Of a stretch of 64,000 bases of DNA, positions 1 through 11,138 are shown one piece after another. A program made the position numbers and the translations under genes. The notes under the pieces were generated by a model. That model made no database searches. It worked only from the letters and a program-made list of their open reading frames with translations, and had not been told where the DNA came from. This stretch comes from Arenicola marina. Its lineage: Eukaryota > Annelida > Polychaeta > Arenicolidae. The stretch lies in NCBI GenBank assembly GCA_964019135.1, contig OZ025265.1:24403143-24467142 (forward strand). The letters are read 5' to 3'. Position 1 is the first letter of the stretch; the number at the start of each line of letters is the position of its first letter.

Positions 1-1971
1 ATTCGCTGTGCTTCTGCTTACGTGGCGATGGTTCAGTGCTGAGCTGAAGGTTATAAATAATACATCTCAAATGTCATTTAATATAACTTGCTCTATGTGC
101 ATCATCGTGTTCTCTACAAGCGAGACAACCTGCGTGAAAGGTGGCTTATCTGACCAATTGGCTGTTGACAATGTGATGCACATTTTTCAAAATAATTAGC
201 ATTTATTTTATAACCGGTCGCGGGTGCCACTTGCTCAGTTATTCAGGCGTTCAATGACATGATCAATGATAAATGGATAGGCTGAGCGTTTCGGCCTGGT
301 GATCCGTTGTATAATGGGGGGGCAATACCTCATGCGAGTCGCAAATCAACAAGAATTTTTGAGAGTAATATCGAATCTCCAAGATGAGGACTGCTCACGA
401 CTGAGCGCGAAAAAAAACATCTCAAGGGGCATATATCGCGAATATCGAGAAATTCACATACTGTTATAACGGATCGCGGTAAATAGGGAAAGGGTCTTTG
501 CGTTAAACCATGAATTGTACGGATAACGATCCCCAAACTTGGCCAACAGCTAATCACGAAATGTCCAAGAATTTCTGGATGCCATTCGCGGAGATCGGAA
601 AAGGCATTCCCTCCCCTCTATAATGAGATACTTGGAGGGTGGGGCGGATTTGGTCACGACATAATATATCACGGTACCAGCACAATATTGTTTTGCATAC
701 GCGCATATGGCAGGTGTATGGCTGATATCGTTCGCCATTTTTGTCGGAGGACGGATGGCTATCAAAAACTGTTCTTCCCAGATTTCCAGCGTATGTCTTC
801 TCGCTGACTCACCAATCTAGGTCGCTAATTAGTCATGGTTCTGCGGTCTTGTGTTCCTGCAAATTACCTTTGCAACGTTTGACCTGTGAATGACTTCTTA
901 CTGCTCAATGACCTCTGCTCATTCCAGGACATTTGGTGCCTCAATGACTGCTGGTCTGCCATGATTTCGGGTCGTTTAATGTTGTCTGGCGTTCTCTAGG
1001 CGTTCAGTGGCGTTTGGTCACCCGACGATCGTGGTACTTAATAACGGAGTTAGATTGTTATTTACACCTCCACTATACCTTGGATAATTGAATCAATTCA
1101 GATCTGCACCCCTAAATAGCGCTAGATCAGATGTGGTGTACGGCAGATCCCCAGTTCCCGGTCGACCGTGCTTCTCTCCCGCCCCCTTAATTGCATTAGA
1201 GCTTTGTGCCCCCTTCATGTCTCGGACTAGACCGAGTAGACTCCAAAGACTGACGCTGTCGCCAGATCGGCCAATTCAGGCGAGAGTTAAATGCCTCGAG
1301 TGTGCTGGACATTGAACGTCCATTACGTGTTGTGGAGAAGCCCTTCGCAACACCGAAAATAAGGAAACGAGCCACTTCTGATCTGCTCATATTGGACGTG
1401 ACGACGGGTCGGCTGGCACTATGAGGCGAACTCACCCATTTTCAAGAGGCAAGCAATCCTAAAACGTAACTTATACTACATAGACGCGATTGCCAATTCG
1501 GTATTTCGTTGCGGTGAAAAAGGCAGCTACAGACTAGATTGAATTACACTTGTTTAAGGGCGCAGGACGTCTTATTGCTTTATCGAGGTAATAAACTCGC
1601 TCATGGTCGACAGAAAATTACCGAACGTTACTTAGGCATTAATGGGAAAAAAATAAAGGCGCGTTTGCCGTTTATTGTCCTCCACAGTTTTATTTCTTCC
1701 ACAGATAAGCAACATATGGACCAAAAAGGAAACGTGCCACAGATAGGGTCGTTCTCTATGTGGCTTGGGGCACAGCACAGCGGAAGCCAAGTCCTCGAAA
1801 TCTTATTTGCTTCTAAGCTTTGACAGACAACATGCACCGAAATGCTGACCATGGCAATATAATATTTTAATTCGAGCTCGAAAGTCCCTCCATTTATAGC
1901 AAGAGTCTATATATTTGAACTATGTAAATCGTGTTGTTCAGTAAAGAACATGAATTCCACATAATGCGAAG
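1..1971. other. Gene-free stretch
   Basis: I find no open frame here with a recognisable domain or plausible splice structure. Positions about 840-1015 hold a loose repeat of 'caatgacctctg'-like words. Its complement ('aggtcattgagc') recurs at about 5225-5400 and 5750. Confidence 0.5.
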
Positions 1972-2183
1972 ACTAGTAGGGCCCCTGAGGGGGGGTAGCC
2001 ATGTCGCGTGTCGATTTTAAGAAAAGGTCCATGTCGCGTGTCGATTTCAAGAAAAGTTCCAAGTCGCCTGTCGCTAAGTCTTATGTCGCATGTCGATTCT
2101 AAGACAACCCCAATGTCGCGTTGTCGATTTTAAGAAATCGCCGTGTCGCCGTGTCGAAAAAGCCCCTCTGGGGCCCTACTAGT
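1972..2183. repeat. Palindrome-ended tandem repeat (possible MITE)
   Basis: Both ends carry the inverted sequence ACTAGTAGGGCCCC followed by GAGGGG: at 1972 on the plus strand and ending at 2183 on the minus strand. The interior is about six degenerate units of roughly 20-31 bp built on 'atgtcgcgtgtcgatttt' plus 'aagaaa'. A short minisatellite inside terminal inverted repeats looks like a non-autonomous DNA element. No target duplication is clear because the ACTAGT end is itself palindromic. Confidence 0.6.
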
Positions 2184-3595
2184 AGGTTTCATATCCTCTC
2201 TCCAATATTGCTATTGTGGCCCATTCACCCACAGGCGCGGTTTACTCTCACCACTTTATATATAATTGATATGATATGATTGATATATTATATGACCCGA
2301 TGACGTAGACGTGACGGGATTGCCCGACCTCATTATCAGGTTGAGCAAAAAGTGAGGCTTAAGTTACTTACAAAGATAATTATTCCTTATTATTATTACA
2401 AATACCCCCCGCCCCCCCCCCCCCCCGGGAATTTTATCTGAATTGCTTTGAGGCATGCAAATACGGCACCATGGCGAGATTGTCGTATATATTTACTAGC
2501 TTTGTTTCTTCGCTGATGCATCCCTTGTAGCTTCGTGTCCTGGCTGAAATAGCTGGCCATATCCACAACCATTGTCAACTTGCCAGGAACATGGACTATG
2601 TGTACTTATCTCCGCCTATCTTGAGGCAGAGACGTAACAGGGGGTTGCGGGACGTGTTATATTTTATTGATTGCGCCACTGCCAGCGATCAACTGGTCTT
2701 AGCTAAGGTCTCCCGACCATCTGATTTTTCGAGTTGTTGATCAACTACCCTAGCTATTATTCTCTTTTATTGCCCATTTCTTTTAGAGACTAATAAGGCA
2801 CGAAATGTTTTCAACAGTTGCCGAATGCTGCAAACGAGTGACATTTATCTTTTATTTTTAACTGTGTCCCAAATTGTGTTTCATTGCACATAATTTAATG
2901 TGTATATTTAGCTCGGTGTAAGGTCATACCCATTATAGTGCTAAAGGCGAGGGGGCTTATCACCAACCTGACCCACATCTCGGCATCAGTTTGTATATAT
3001 ATTAACCTCATCATATCCTACGGGATATCACGGGTGTAATTGCCCACTTACGATGATTATTTAAAGTACGTCGCCTTGCATGATGCTCCCAACGAGTAGT
3101 CTGGTCTGTCACAATGGGACTGACGCCAGCGTAGGTCGGCCCACACTCACCCAATTAGTGCTCCGTTTTGAATTGCGCCCGTTGCGTCCAGCGTGAACCA
3201 TCAGGGCCCCTCCGCGCCCCCTGTCCAATAGACCGACCCAGGCTGTTCAAACATTCACTGACGTCACAGTTGCTTTTATCCAGTCATATGGTGAAAAAAA
3301 GACTTCCATGTGCTTTATGTCGGACAAACAAGTGGGACAAACAAAGCAGCATGTCCCTTTCTCGTCAGTTTCAGAGATGCGTACTTCTCACCTACCTACC
3401 ATCAGGTATGATTGTCGATTTCATACTCACGATTAAGGAAAAACGACTCAAGCGTGGGCGGGGCTTAGTGTCGGAGCCTGGATCGGTCTATCGTCTAATA
3501 AAAATAACATTTTATATACAGCTTCCAATAAATGTTCACAATCACTAAACGACTAAAGTCTACAGTTGTATACAGGACTTGGTGGGAGAATACCC
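2184..3595. other. Gene-free stretch
   Basis: No supported gene. A poly-C run lies at about 2405-2427. The open frame at 3168-3548 has no recognisable domain and no coding character. Confidence 0.45.
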
Positions 3596-3740
3596 TGTCT
3601 TTTTTTCATGGCTAAATTGGGTCAATTAACATCTCGCGATAATACAATAGGGTTGGATGAAACTTGCCCCGATGCAAGGTTAGAACCCACGACCTATTGA
3701 TATTCAGCCTGCTTACCAATTGAACTGTGTTGCGCCTTAC
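3596..3740 (-). repeat. tRNA-derived SINE, minus strand
   Basis: On the minus strand there is a tRNA-like head with 'ttggtaagcaggctg' (A-box side) and GGGTTCTAACC (B-box side), followed by a tail ending near 'ggctaaattggg'. The same head recurs at about 35175-35345. The sequence is too degenerate to be a functional tRNA gene. Confidence 0.55.
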
Positions 3741-4436
3741 TGCTGATGTTTTTATGAGGAATAAAGCGTATTGAGACCGGAAGTGCAGTCTATATTGCTG
3801 TCCTGCTATCTCTCAATTTTGCTATTACTATGGTTAGCATCGTTGTGTCCCCTACCCGACATAGCAAATGTTTTAACCGTTTTAACCGGCTATAGGCTTC
3901 CGCTGTGAAAGCCCATATCTGTGGCATATTTTCTTTTTTAGGGTCATATTTCGCTCATCTGCGCGCACGAATAGAAAGATTATTCTTGGCAGGACAAAAT
4001 GTCTCTACACCAATGCATAGCGAGAAATTTCAGGAGGCAGCACATTACAATGTACTCCAAAGCTTCCGGAAGTGTCGACCATAAGCGAGTTTATTACCGC
4101 GATAAAACAATAAACTGTTCTTTTTCCCCCATACGAGTGCAAATTAAAGTGTTGTCTGTAAGTACCCCTTTCACCGTAACAAAGTACCGAGTTGGCAATC
4201 GCGACTGGCGTTTTATGGTGGCTTGCCTTTTAACAATAGTTGAGTTCGCCTCATGGACCTCGCTTCCGGTGTAGCAAGCGGCCTTCCGCAACACGTAATG
4301 GCTGTTCGCTGTACAGCGCATTAGGGGCACTTTTAACTCTCGGCTGAATTACTCAATCTAGCGACAGCGGCAGTTTTTGCATGTTTTCTGTCTACTCCCA
4401 AGGAAATTTTAGAAATTAAATGAAATGTTGGTGTTT

Positions 4437-4604
4437 TAGGCCACTTTTGTGCACATACAGGCTAAATTGGGCCAAGGAACCTCCCGGGACGGTGAAGGAT
4501 GAAGGAATGAAACATGCCCCAGATTAGGTGCCCGAGCCCGGATTCGAACCCAGGACCTATTGATCTGCGGTCTAGTGCGCTAACCACTACACCAGGGAGG
4601 CCCC
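4437..4604 (-). repeat. tRNA-Glu/Asp-like SINE, minus strand
   Basis: Read on the minus strand it begins 'cctccctggtgtagtggtta', continues through 'gcgcactagaccgcagatca', and has the B box GGGTTCGAATCCGGGC, then a body ending 'ggcccaatttagcc'. It belongs to the same family as 34362-34532 (minus), 8780-9235 (plus, amplified) and a variant at 58918-59060 (plus). Confidence 0.7.
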
Positions 4605-6480
4605 CCCCCGGAAATTTTAGAAGCGGGGATCGTTTATGCTCTATCAGTCTATAGATAAAACTTTACAGTTTTTATTCCACGATTTTACTCTAAACGCATG
4701 CGTCAAAGTAGCAAAAGTGAGGTCCGGCGGGTTAATTTCTGGAAGCATTGCATTTGACTGAGCGTTATTTAGAAATCCCCCAATGATGTCACAAAATTGA
4801 CATGTGAGCTTTGATGCGGTGAGTTGGCCTCTGTTATCGAGGGCGTGTATTGTGCTCATGGTTGAGTGCTTTTCGTTGAGCACAAGCCAATGAGCAGAGA
4901 GCATCTGAGTCTCAATGTAAAAGCACATGCGTTTGTATTCCCCTTTGACGTCACTTTTCTCGCTCGCAGAATTTAAATTGGTTGGTGCGAAAACAAGTGG
5001 AAAAAGTATTCCCTTCTACTATTTTGGGCGTTATAGTTCGATCATATAAGCGGGAAACACAGAAGAATATGAGCTTGAACTGTTTTGGCGTGGCACCAAC
5101 AGTTTAAGCGCTAATTACAGATATATTTTCCTCAAATTATCCAAGGTATAATAGAAGGCTATATAACGGTCATATACCCTCAGTAATTGCCTAGATGAAA
5201 CACACCGAACATCAAGCATAATGGCTCGGAACAGAACTCTGGGGGTCGCCAGAGGTTATTGAGCGACCAAAGGTCATTGAGCGGCCAGAGATCATTCAGA
5301 GGCCAAAGATTCTTAACGACCAGAGGTTATTTGACCACAACAGGTTACATATAGATCTGAGTCAGAGGTCATCAGGGGTCCATGAGCGGTATTCATAAGC
5401 GACCAAAATTGCTTACGCCTGGGATTTAGCAGGCCCATTATAGGTACTGACGTCGTGACCATTGTAGCCGTATCTATTGCTACTGTTATCATATCTAATT
5501 GGAATGGCACTTAGAACACGCCGGTCCGTGCGTCAGTAGCTGCGAAGTGAAAATCTGAAAATGCCGTGCGGTGTGGTTTATGAATATCGGAACAGCCACA
5601 ACACAATTTATATATCTTTATTCGTACACGGAGTACAGATGGCAGTCACAGAGAACAAACAAAAAAAAAGGAGCAAAACATAGAAATTCAGAGAACAAAA
5701 AAAAAACAACAACAACAAAAACAGAACAACAACAACAAAAACAGAACAAAGGTCATTGAGCAATTGCTATAACCATACACCTACTGACACCCACATCGTA
5801 TTGGAGACCGACAGACCATGCACAAGCAATCGGCAATCAAATAACTCTATTGGGTCAGTTTTGTTTTTTAGCCTGCTCATCTCGTCAAAATATATAATAC
5901 GCCAAATTAACAGGCAATTGATCAGGCAGCATGCACCTTCTATGCAGGTTATGGCAGCCGTTAAAAGGTAATGATGCCTATCTCTCACATTTAGTCTAAT
6001 TCAGTCAATACCGCTATAACCATAAGCACTTGTATCACCAATCACGAAACACGTGACGTATTATTGATATACTTTAACCAAAGAACTTGTATGCTTGCTC
6101 TGTACATTCTCCCTGTACTCAGAACTCGACCCATCCTCGAAGTAACCTCTTCCCGTCCTCACATCCCCTGACCTGATTGCTGTCAGTCACATTCCACTCA
6201 CCCAAACCAGAGGCTCTTAACCCAAGGTCGTTCACCTTGCTCCTCGCCTCGGATGTAAACAATAAAAGAAGCCCTAATTTTTTGATGACGACGCGTCAGT
6301 CTGTGACCATGACCTTGGTACAACGATCGATTGTATTCGCCGACAATGGCTTTGCCTTCGGTATGGTGTGGGGCGGTGGGAGGTGGGGTGAGCTGATGCG
6401 GGTTGTAATGTAAGATTGTGGGGTTGGCGAGGGTCGGTCTTTTGTCAATATTGAATGTTGAAGAGAACAGCCAAGTGTAC
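4605..6480. other. Gene-free stretch with degenerate repeats
   Basis: About 5225-5400 is a loose tandem array of 'gaccagaggtcattgagcg'-like units. About 5697-5750 is a CAA-rich simple repeat in two 'acaacaacaacaaaaacag' blocks. No domain is recognised in the short open frames. Confidence 0.5.
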
Positions 6481-6790
6481 TTTTCAAGGGCGGATCCAAG
6501 GAGGGTGGAGTCCAGTGGGTCCAGACCCGCCCCCCCCCCGTTTTTTTGTTGAGGAAGAACGATTTCTGAGACGTGGACCCCACCTACCCCGGTCGTCCAA
6601 AAATTGGTAAACTTCCTTAATTTATATAGAGCTCCCCCCACCCCCCTCTTTGCAAGTCTTCATTAGACCCCTCCTCTCCTTTCTTAAAGATCAACTCTAT
6701 CTGAGGCGTGGACCACCACCCCCCACGGTCGCAAATTTCAATTGACCCCCTCCCCTCTTTTCAAATTCCTGGATCCACCTCTGCCTAATC
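6481..6790. repeat. 'ggcggatcc' interspersed repeat
   Basis: It opens 'gggcggatccaagg' and closes with the inverted 'cctggatccacct'. Poly-C tracts and two related blocks ('gacgtggacccc', 'ggcgtggaccac') lie between. Similar GGATCC-ended, poly-C/G-rich blocks occur at about 7325-7500, 23370-23700, 24570-24800, 25800-25990 and 46790-46850, so this is an abundant dispersed family. Confidence 0.55.
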
Positions 6791-7708
6791 ATGTGATCGT
6801 CGAATCGCAAGGGATTCTGGGTGGAGGTACAATAAGCGGCGACTGTACAGGTGACCCTTTGTGCAACTATCATATTGTCATGGTCAAGTTATAGTAAGCT
6901 CCTCCGTGGTGTTCTTTTTTTTTATGGGAAACTTTCTCTCTGTATTATAATGCCCTTATATTCAATGGTAATAGTAGCAGGGGTCTGGACTAAGCACATG
7001 CTCTAAATGCCTCCCCCCCCCACTCCACCCCCCCATATTGATTGATAGTGTTGTTTGCTCCGCTCGAGGGTTAGTTGTTGCCTCCTCCGTAGCCTGCTCC
7101 TCTGGATCACCCCCCCCCCCTCCCCTCCCCCCGACGTCATGAAAGAGATGCCATCGGCGTACACATCAGTAATAACCCCCATTTGCAGTAATTGTACACT
7201 ACCGATAATTCACCTCACATATTTCAATGTCTGCATAATGATAATTGTTGGGTGTGACTCACATCTATGAACGTGTGAAACGCGAGATGGTGTTACTCGA
7301 AGGCAGGCATGCTGGTTACATACAGCAGTAGCGGATCCGGGAGTTTGCCAAAGACGGGGTGAAAAAACGGGGTGCACGCGTCATTTTAGCGTCTGAATGA
7401 GCCGAGAATGGACGACATTGGTATTTTTATGCATTACAATGGGTAGGGGTACATGTCTCTATGCCTCCCATTACACCCCCCCCCCCCCCCCCATGGAAGT
7501 GCACGTGCGTGAGATCGGTATGTTGGGGTGAAAATTCAACGATACTAAACCTTAAAATACCAGCCGTGCGAGGATCAAAATGAGAAATAACGTGTGAAAG
7601 GTACGATTACATATTGACGGGAACACCAGTTTCCATAAAACGAGTTGTTACCTCACATGTTATCGCTGATGGCGATGGATATATTTTACCGAACAACTTC
7701 ACTCTCAA
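6791..7708. other. Gene-free stretch with poly-C tracts
   Basis: Poly-C runs lie at about 7010-7035, 7107-7130 and 7476-7491. A second GGATCC-type repeat starts at about 7331. No gene is supported. Confidence 0.45.
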
Positions 7709-7972
7709 TGGGGCCGGCGCGACAGCTCAGTGGGCTAGAGCGCTCGCATTGAGTGCTCTAGTCACATGAGAGCCTAACGGCGCGTGGGTCAGTGGTTCGA
7801 GCCCCGCTGTGGCCATGTCTGTGTGGTCGCAGGATAACGATCCCATATCTTTTTTCGTAAAGAGTAGGGGGTTACCCCCGGAGACATGGCTCCACTCTCC
7901 CTTCCTTCTCCCATTGCCGCGATATGACCAAAAGTGGTTAAAGCGTCCTGAATAACCAACCAACCAACCAAT
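7709..7972 (+). repeat. tRNA-derived SINE with CCAA tail
   Basis: The tRNA-like head starts 'ggccggcgcgacagctcagt' with A-box-like 'cagtgggctagagcgctcg' and B box GGTTCGAGCCCC. The body contains 'aagagtagggggttaccccc' and 'gcgatatgaccaaaagtggt'. The 3' tail is a short repeat of 'ccaa'. A near full-length copy lies at 35409-35665 (minus). Truncated copies are at 20522-20705 (minus), 11387-11445 (minus) and 62160-62275 (plus). Confidence 0.75.
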
Positions 7973-8120
7973 CACTCTCAATGATCAAGCTGCCACCATC
8001 TTGGCCCGGCAGGAAAAGTCCCAATGGATAACCCGTACACAGGCAGTATTTTGGATACCAGACTATAACAATTGGATTATTATCATTAGTGAACAATCTC
8101 AGCAAAATCAACAGTGCGTG

Positions 8121-8510
8121 ATGAATTTCGCCCCGGGAAACAAAGCTGTGAGTAAACGCCCCTACGCAACCCTGTCCCCAGAGTCGCCAACAGAAGCAAT
8201 CACGCAAGCATCTAGAAGACTAGATATGGAAGACGAAACTGCATTAAACCTTCCGCCAGACACTCCTAAGTGGGCAGTTTGTATGGCGATGGTCATTACC
8301 TCGAAAACGGATAAAATTGAACAATCATTAGGCCAAAGTATTGCTTCGTTGAACATTGAATGTCAGGAGAATTCAACAGCGATCGACTGCCTTAATAAAA
8401 CGGTACATTTAACGACTGAGCTAGAAAACCTCAAAAGTGAAAACAAGGCCCATGAAAGAAGAAATAATCTGTTGTTCTTTGGATTTCCGGAAAAAGAAGG
8501 TGAGACTGCC
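8121..8510 (+). pseudogene. LINE ORF1-type fragment
   Basis: From an ATG at 8121 the frame encodes about 130 residues: a polar N-terminus, then a heptad-like, glutamate/asparagine-rich coiled-coil stretch, ending in ERRNNLLFFGFPEKEGE. That last motif marks the start of the RNA-recognition-like domain in ORF1 proteins of LINE retrotransposons, preceded by a coiled coil. The match is lost after about 8510 and a stop follows at 8540, so the rest of ORF1 and all of ORF2 are missing. No endonuclease or reverse transcriptase follows in the window. Assignment rests on motif recall; the LINE clade cannot be named. Confidence 0.6.
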
Positions 8511-8779
8511 ATAATTTTTTATGTTATCGGCCTCGACCTATAATTGCATTGCCTATATTTATAATTGTATGTAGCTCTCGCAAGTAACACCCCCCCTCTG
8601 AATCCCCCTCTGTATAGTATCCATGTCTATTTTTTGCGTCTGTTGTCGACATCAAATGCATGTAGGTATAGTCTGGCGCCAATATAGATAGATAAATTAT
8701 TGATAAATTAGCTACTGTATTTTGTATTCTGTATCCTGGATCCACTTTCCGATCGCCTCGCGTTGCCATCCCTGTTGTC

Positions 8780-9102
8780 GTGGTTAGCGCACTAGACCGC
8801 AGATCAGTAGGTCCTGGGAGTTTCCCTGGTGTAGTGGTTAGCGCACTAGACCGCAGATCAGTAGGTCTTGGGGGCCTCCATGGTGAAGTGGTTAGCGCAC
8901 TAGACCGCAGATCAACAGGTCCTGGGAGTTTTCCTGGTGTAGTGGTTAGCGCACTAGACCGCAGATCAGTAGGTCCCAGGGGCCTCCATGGTGTAGTGGT
9001 GAGCGCACTAGACCACAGATCAATAGGTCCTTGGTGCCTCCCTGGTGTAGTGGTTAGCGCACTAGACCACAGATCCATGGTCCTGGGTGCCTCTCTGGTG
9101 TA
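8780..9102 (+). repeat. 54-bp tandem repeat of a tRNA-like SINE head
   Basis: Copies start at 8780, 8834, 8888, 8942, 8996 and 9050, a constant 54-bp period; a partial copy starts at 9103. Each unit is the 5' tRNA-like half of the SINE: 'gtggttagcgcactagaccg', 'cagatcagtaggtcctggg', then 'cctccctggtgta'. Because 54 is a multiple of three the array stays open and mimics a repetitive protein (VSALDRRSVGP units), which I do not regard as coding. Confidence 0.85.
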
Positions 9103-9275
9103 GTGGTTAGGTCTTGGATTAATTCGAATCTGGGCTCGGGCACCTAATCTAAGGTATGCTTCATCCATTCATCCTACATCGCCTCGGGAGGTTCCTTGGC
9201 CCAACTTGGCCTTCATGTGCACAAAACCCACCTTCGCAAAGAGTAGGGGGTCACCCCGGGGACATGGCGCCGCTC
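9103..9275 (+). repeat. SINE body and tail downstream of the satellite
   Basis: After the last head copy the sequence continues as the normal SINE: 'aattcgaatctgggctcggg', 'cacctaatctaaggtatgct', then 'cctcgggaggttccttggcc'. It then joins a fragment of the other SINE family ('gcaaagagtagggggtcacc') at about 9237-9275. Confidence 0.6.
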
Positions 9276-9431
9276 GTCAGTAGGCTGTAAATGGACTTCT
9301 ACTATTTACGCCCAATGGTCTAATTATGGTAATAATGTTATTAATGGGGACCCCAACGACCATATATGTAGTCAATGAACGACCATGTTGCAAAACAATG
9401 CTGAAAAATACGGAATTGTCTGAGTTCAATA

Positions 9432-9642
9432 TGTTAAGTTGTCACAATGCAAGATAAAAACGACACCATTTTGCGTTATCGGCGCAGGCCTCAACACTAT
9501 AAAAAGAACCGTAACATTCTATCTGTAATATCTACATCTGTTCACGTTGGGATAATTGCAAAATGATTACCAACGTAATTATTGTAATAAATAAACCTCC
9601 TAAATTGCAATGGATAATGGTTCGCGTGTCTGCCTCGTTACA
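9432..9642 (+). repeat. Possible solo LTR upstream of the first LRR gene
   Basis: The segment starts TGTTAAG and ends CGTTACA, with a TATAAAAAG box at 9498 and an AATAAATAAA polyadenylation-like signal near 9587. This is the order seen in short LTRs of Ty3-type retroelements. The following 'ttatcggtgaaccggatg' resembles a primer-binding leader. No internal retroelement genes follow, so it would be a solo LTR or remnant. No target duplication was identified. Confidence 0.35.
9498..9506 (+). promoter_or_regulatory. TATA-like box
   Basis: TATAAAAAG lies about 300 bases upstream of the ATG of the first LRR gene, inside the putative LTR. It could drive that gene or be only the old LTR promoter; the sequence cannot separate these. 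Confidence 0.3.
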
Positions 9643-9806
9643 TCCCACCATTTTTCCTTATCGGTGAACCGGATGTTGTGACGCCATTAGCCGTGCTGTG
9701 GGTGACACTTCATAACTTACTCAACTGCGAACCAAGCTTCGGGATACCCGTGGATAAATCTACAGCTACCAGTTTACTACAGCACTCGGGCTCACGTGTG
9801 GGCAAT

Positions 9807-11138
9807 ATGGCGAGTATGCTCTGGGTTGTGTCCCTGGCTTTGTCTGTGCTACAGGCGCAAGCGACTTGGGCCGGTACATGTGACGTTGTCCCTGTCCAAG
9901 GGTGTGCGTGCCACGATCACTATGGCATCATGGTCACCTGCAGTGACCTTGACCTTACGTCCTTTCCGGTTATCCAATCATCAGAATTGCTTGAAATCGA
10001 CACCCTGGACTTGTCGGGAAACAGGATTGAAATTATTCCAGAAGACGCTGTTGACATTGGAGTGACAATAAGAAATCTTGTGATGAATGCTAACAATGGA
10101 GGAGAATTGTCGTCTGGTTTCTTTAACAACGTGGCGACCTCGGTGACAGACCGCATCGAATCCATAGAGATGGATAATTCCGGATTTACGGAAATCCCGG
10201 ATTTTAGTGCGCGCTTCGACAATTTGAGAAGAATATCATTCCGGGATAATGCAATTACATTCCTGGATTTAGTACAACTGAATAGAATGCAGCAACTGGA
10301 AGAGGTTTTTCTGTCGGGAAACCAAATAGCGAGACTCCAGTTCAAAGCAAGCGATTGGAACTATGGAACTATGTCTCTACTTGTGTTTGACATATCGTGG
10401 GTTCATGAAGTTGGAAGCGCTTTACTTTACCACACGGCACAGGCGACCCATGGACAACTGACGTCTCTATCCATAGTGAACAGTCCAATAACAGACTTGG
10501 AACCTTATGTTATGCTGTCATTTCTAGAGTTGGAATCTCTGGAGATATCCGGAAGTCACATGAATGATGCTTACATCAATGATGAGTTACAAGAAGAGTT
10601 GGCGTGGAAATGGAATAGCTACCAAACCCTTCTCGAGGTCAACTTTGCCCGGAATATAATGACGAAAGTCCCTCGACGGTTTCTGCGAGCGATGACACGC
10701 CTCTACACATTGGATCTATCCCATAATGCCATCGTCAAAGTCAGAGAGGGAAGCTTCCGGTCCAACCCGAATTTAGCTTACATCAACCTGAGCCACAACA
10801 ACATCCGGGTAGTTGAGGGGGCAGCCTTCACGCGTGATGACGACATGGAACCGTTTCGCGAGATCGATTTGTCATACAACGATCTGACGACGCTCGCCAT
10901 TACCGCCTTCCCTTACAATTTCTGGGAAGGTTATTCTAGCCTCCTGATTGGTCAAAACCCCTGGTCATGTGACTGCGACCTGCCGTGGCTCATTAACATG
11001 GCTGGTGCAGAGGCCTCGGGAAATCCAGGCGCGCTTAGCCCGTATGAACTATCCCACCTACTGCGGTGTGCAAGTCCGGAGCAGTTCTCGGGTTTCTTAT
11101 TTACGGAACTGTATGATGAATATCACACAGTTTGTTAA
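9807..11138 (+). CDS. Secreted leucine-rich repeat protein (LRR-1)
   Basis: A single-exon gene of 443 residues. I start it at the ATG at 9807, because the protein then begins with a typical signal peptide (MASMLWVVSLALSVLQAQA); the frame is open upstream to 9678 but that extension looks unlike protein. An N-terminal cysteine cap follows (C-x6-GCAC ... VTC). The LRR body has consensus strands such as LDLSGNRI, LDLSHNAI and INLSHNNI. The C-terminal LRRCT cap (NPWSCDCDLPWL ... LRC) ends with Cys as the last residue. There is no transmembrane segment and no obvious GPI tail, so it is predicted to be a secreted recognition or binding protein; the ligand is unknown. It is the diverged relative of the two genes downstream, all on the plus strand. 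Cap-LRR-cap architecture recalls agnathan VLR modules, but nothing here shows somatic assembly. Confidence 0.85.
   Translation: MASMLWVVSLALSVLQAQATWAGTCDVVPVQGCACHDHYGIMVTCSDLDLTSFPVIQSSELLEIDTLDLSGNRIEIIPEDAVDIGVTIRNLVMNANNGGELSSGFFNNVATSVTDRIESIEMDNSGFTEIPDFSARFDNLRRISFRDNAITFLDLVQLNRMQQLEEVFLSGNQIARLQFKASDWNYGTMSLLVFDISWVHEVGSALLYHTAQATHGQLTSLSIVNSPITDLEPYVMLSFLELESLEISGSHMNDAYINDELQEELAWKWNSYQTLLEVNFARNIMTKVPRRFLRAMTRLYTLDLSHNAIVKVREGSFRSNPNLAYINLSHNNIRVVEGAAFTRDDDMEPFREIDLSYNDLTTLAITAFPYNFWEGYSSLLIGQNPWSCDCDLPWLINMAGAEASGNPGALSPYELSHLLRCASPEQFSGFLFTELYDEYHTVC

Noticed and set aside
4437..4604. tRNA gene
   Set aside because: A and B boxes are present but the acceptor stem does not close, and the sequence continues into a SINE body repeated elsewhere. 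The same applies to 3596, 7709, 9103, 20522, 34362, 35175, 35409, 43715 and 58918.
6198..6641. 147-codon minus-strand frame
   Set aside because: Overlaps the GGATCC/poly-C repeat, with no domain and no coding character.
8780..9103. Repetitive protein (VSALDRRSVGP units) on either strand
   Set aside because: Arises from a 54-bp tandem of a tRNA-like SINE head, with no start context, splice sites or codon pattern.
9678..9806. N-terminal extension of LRR-1
   Set aside because: The upstream 43 codons would bury the signal peptide and overlap sequence after a putative LTR; the ATG at 9807 gives a standard secreted protein.
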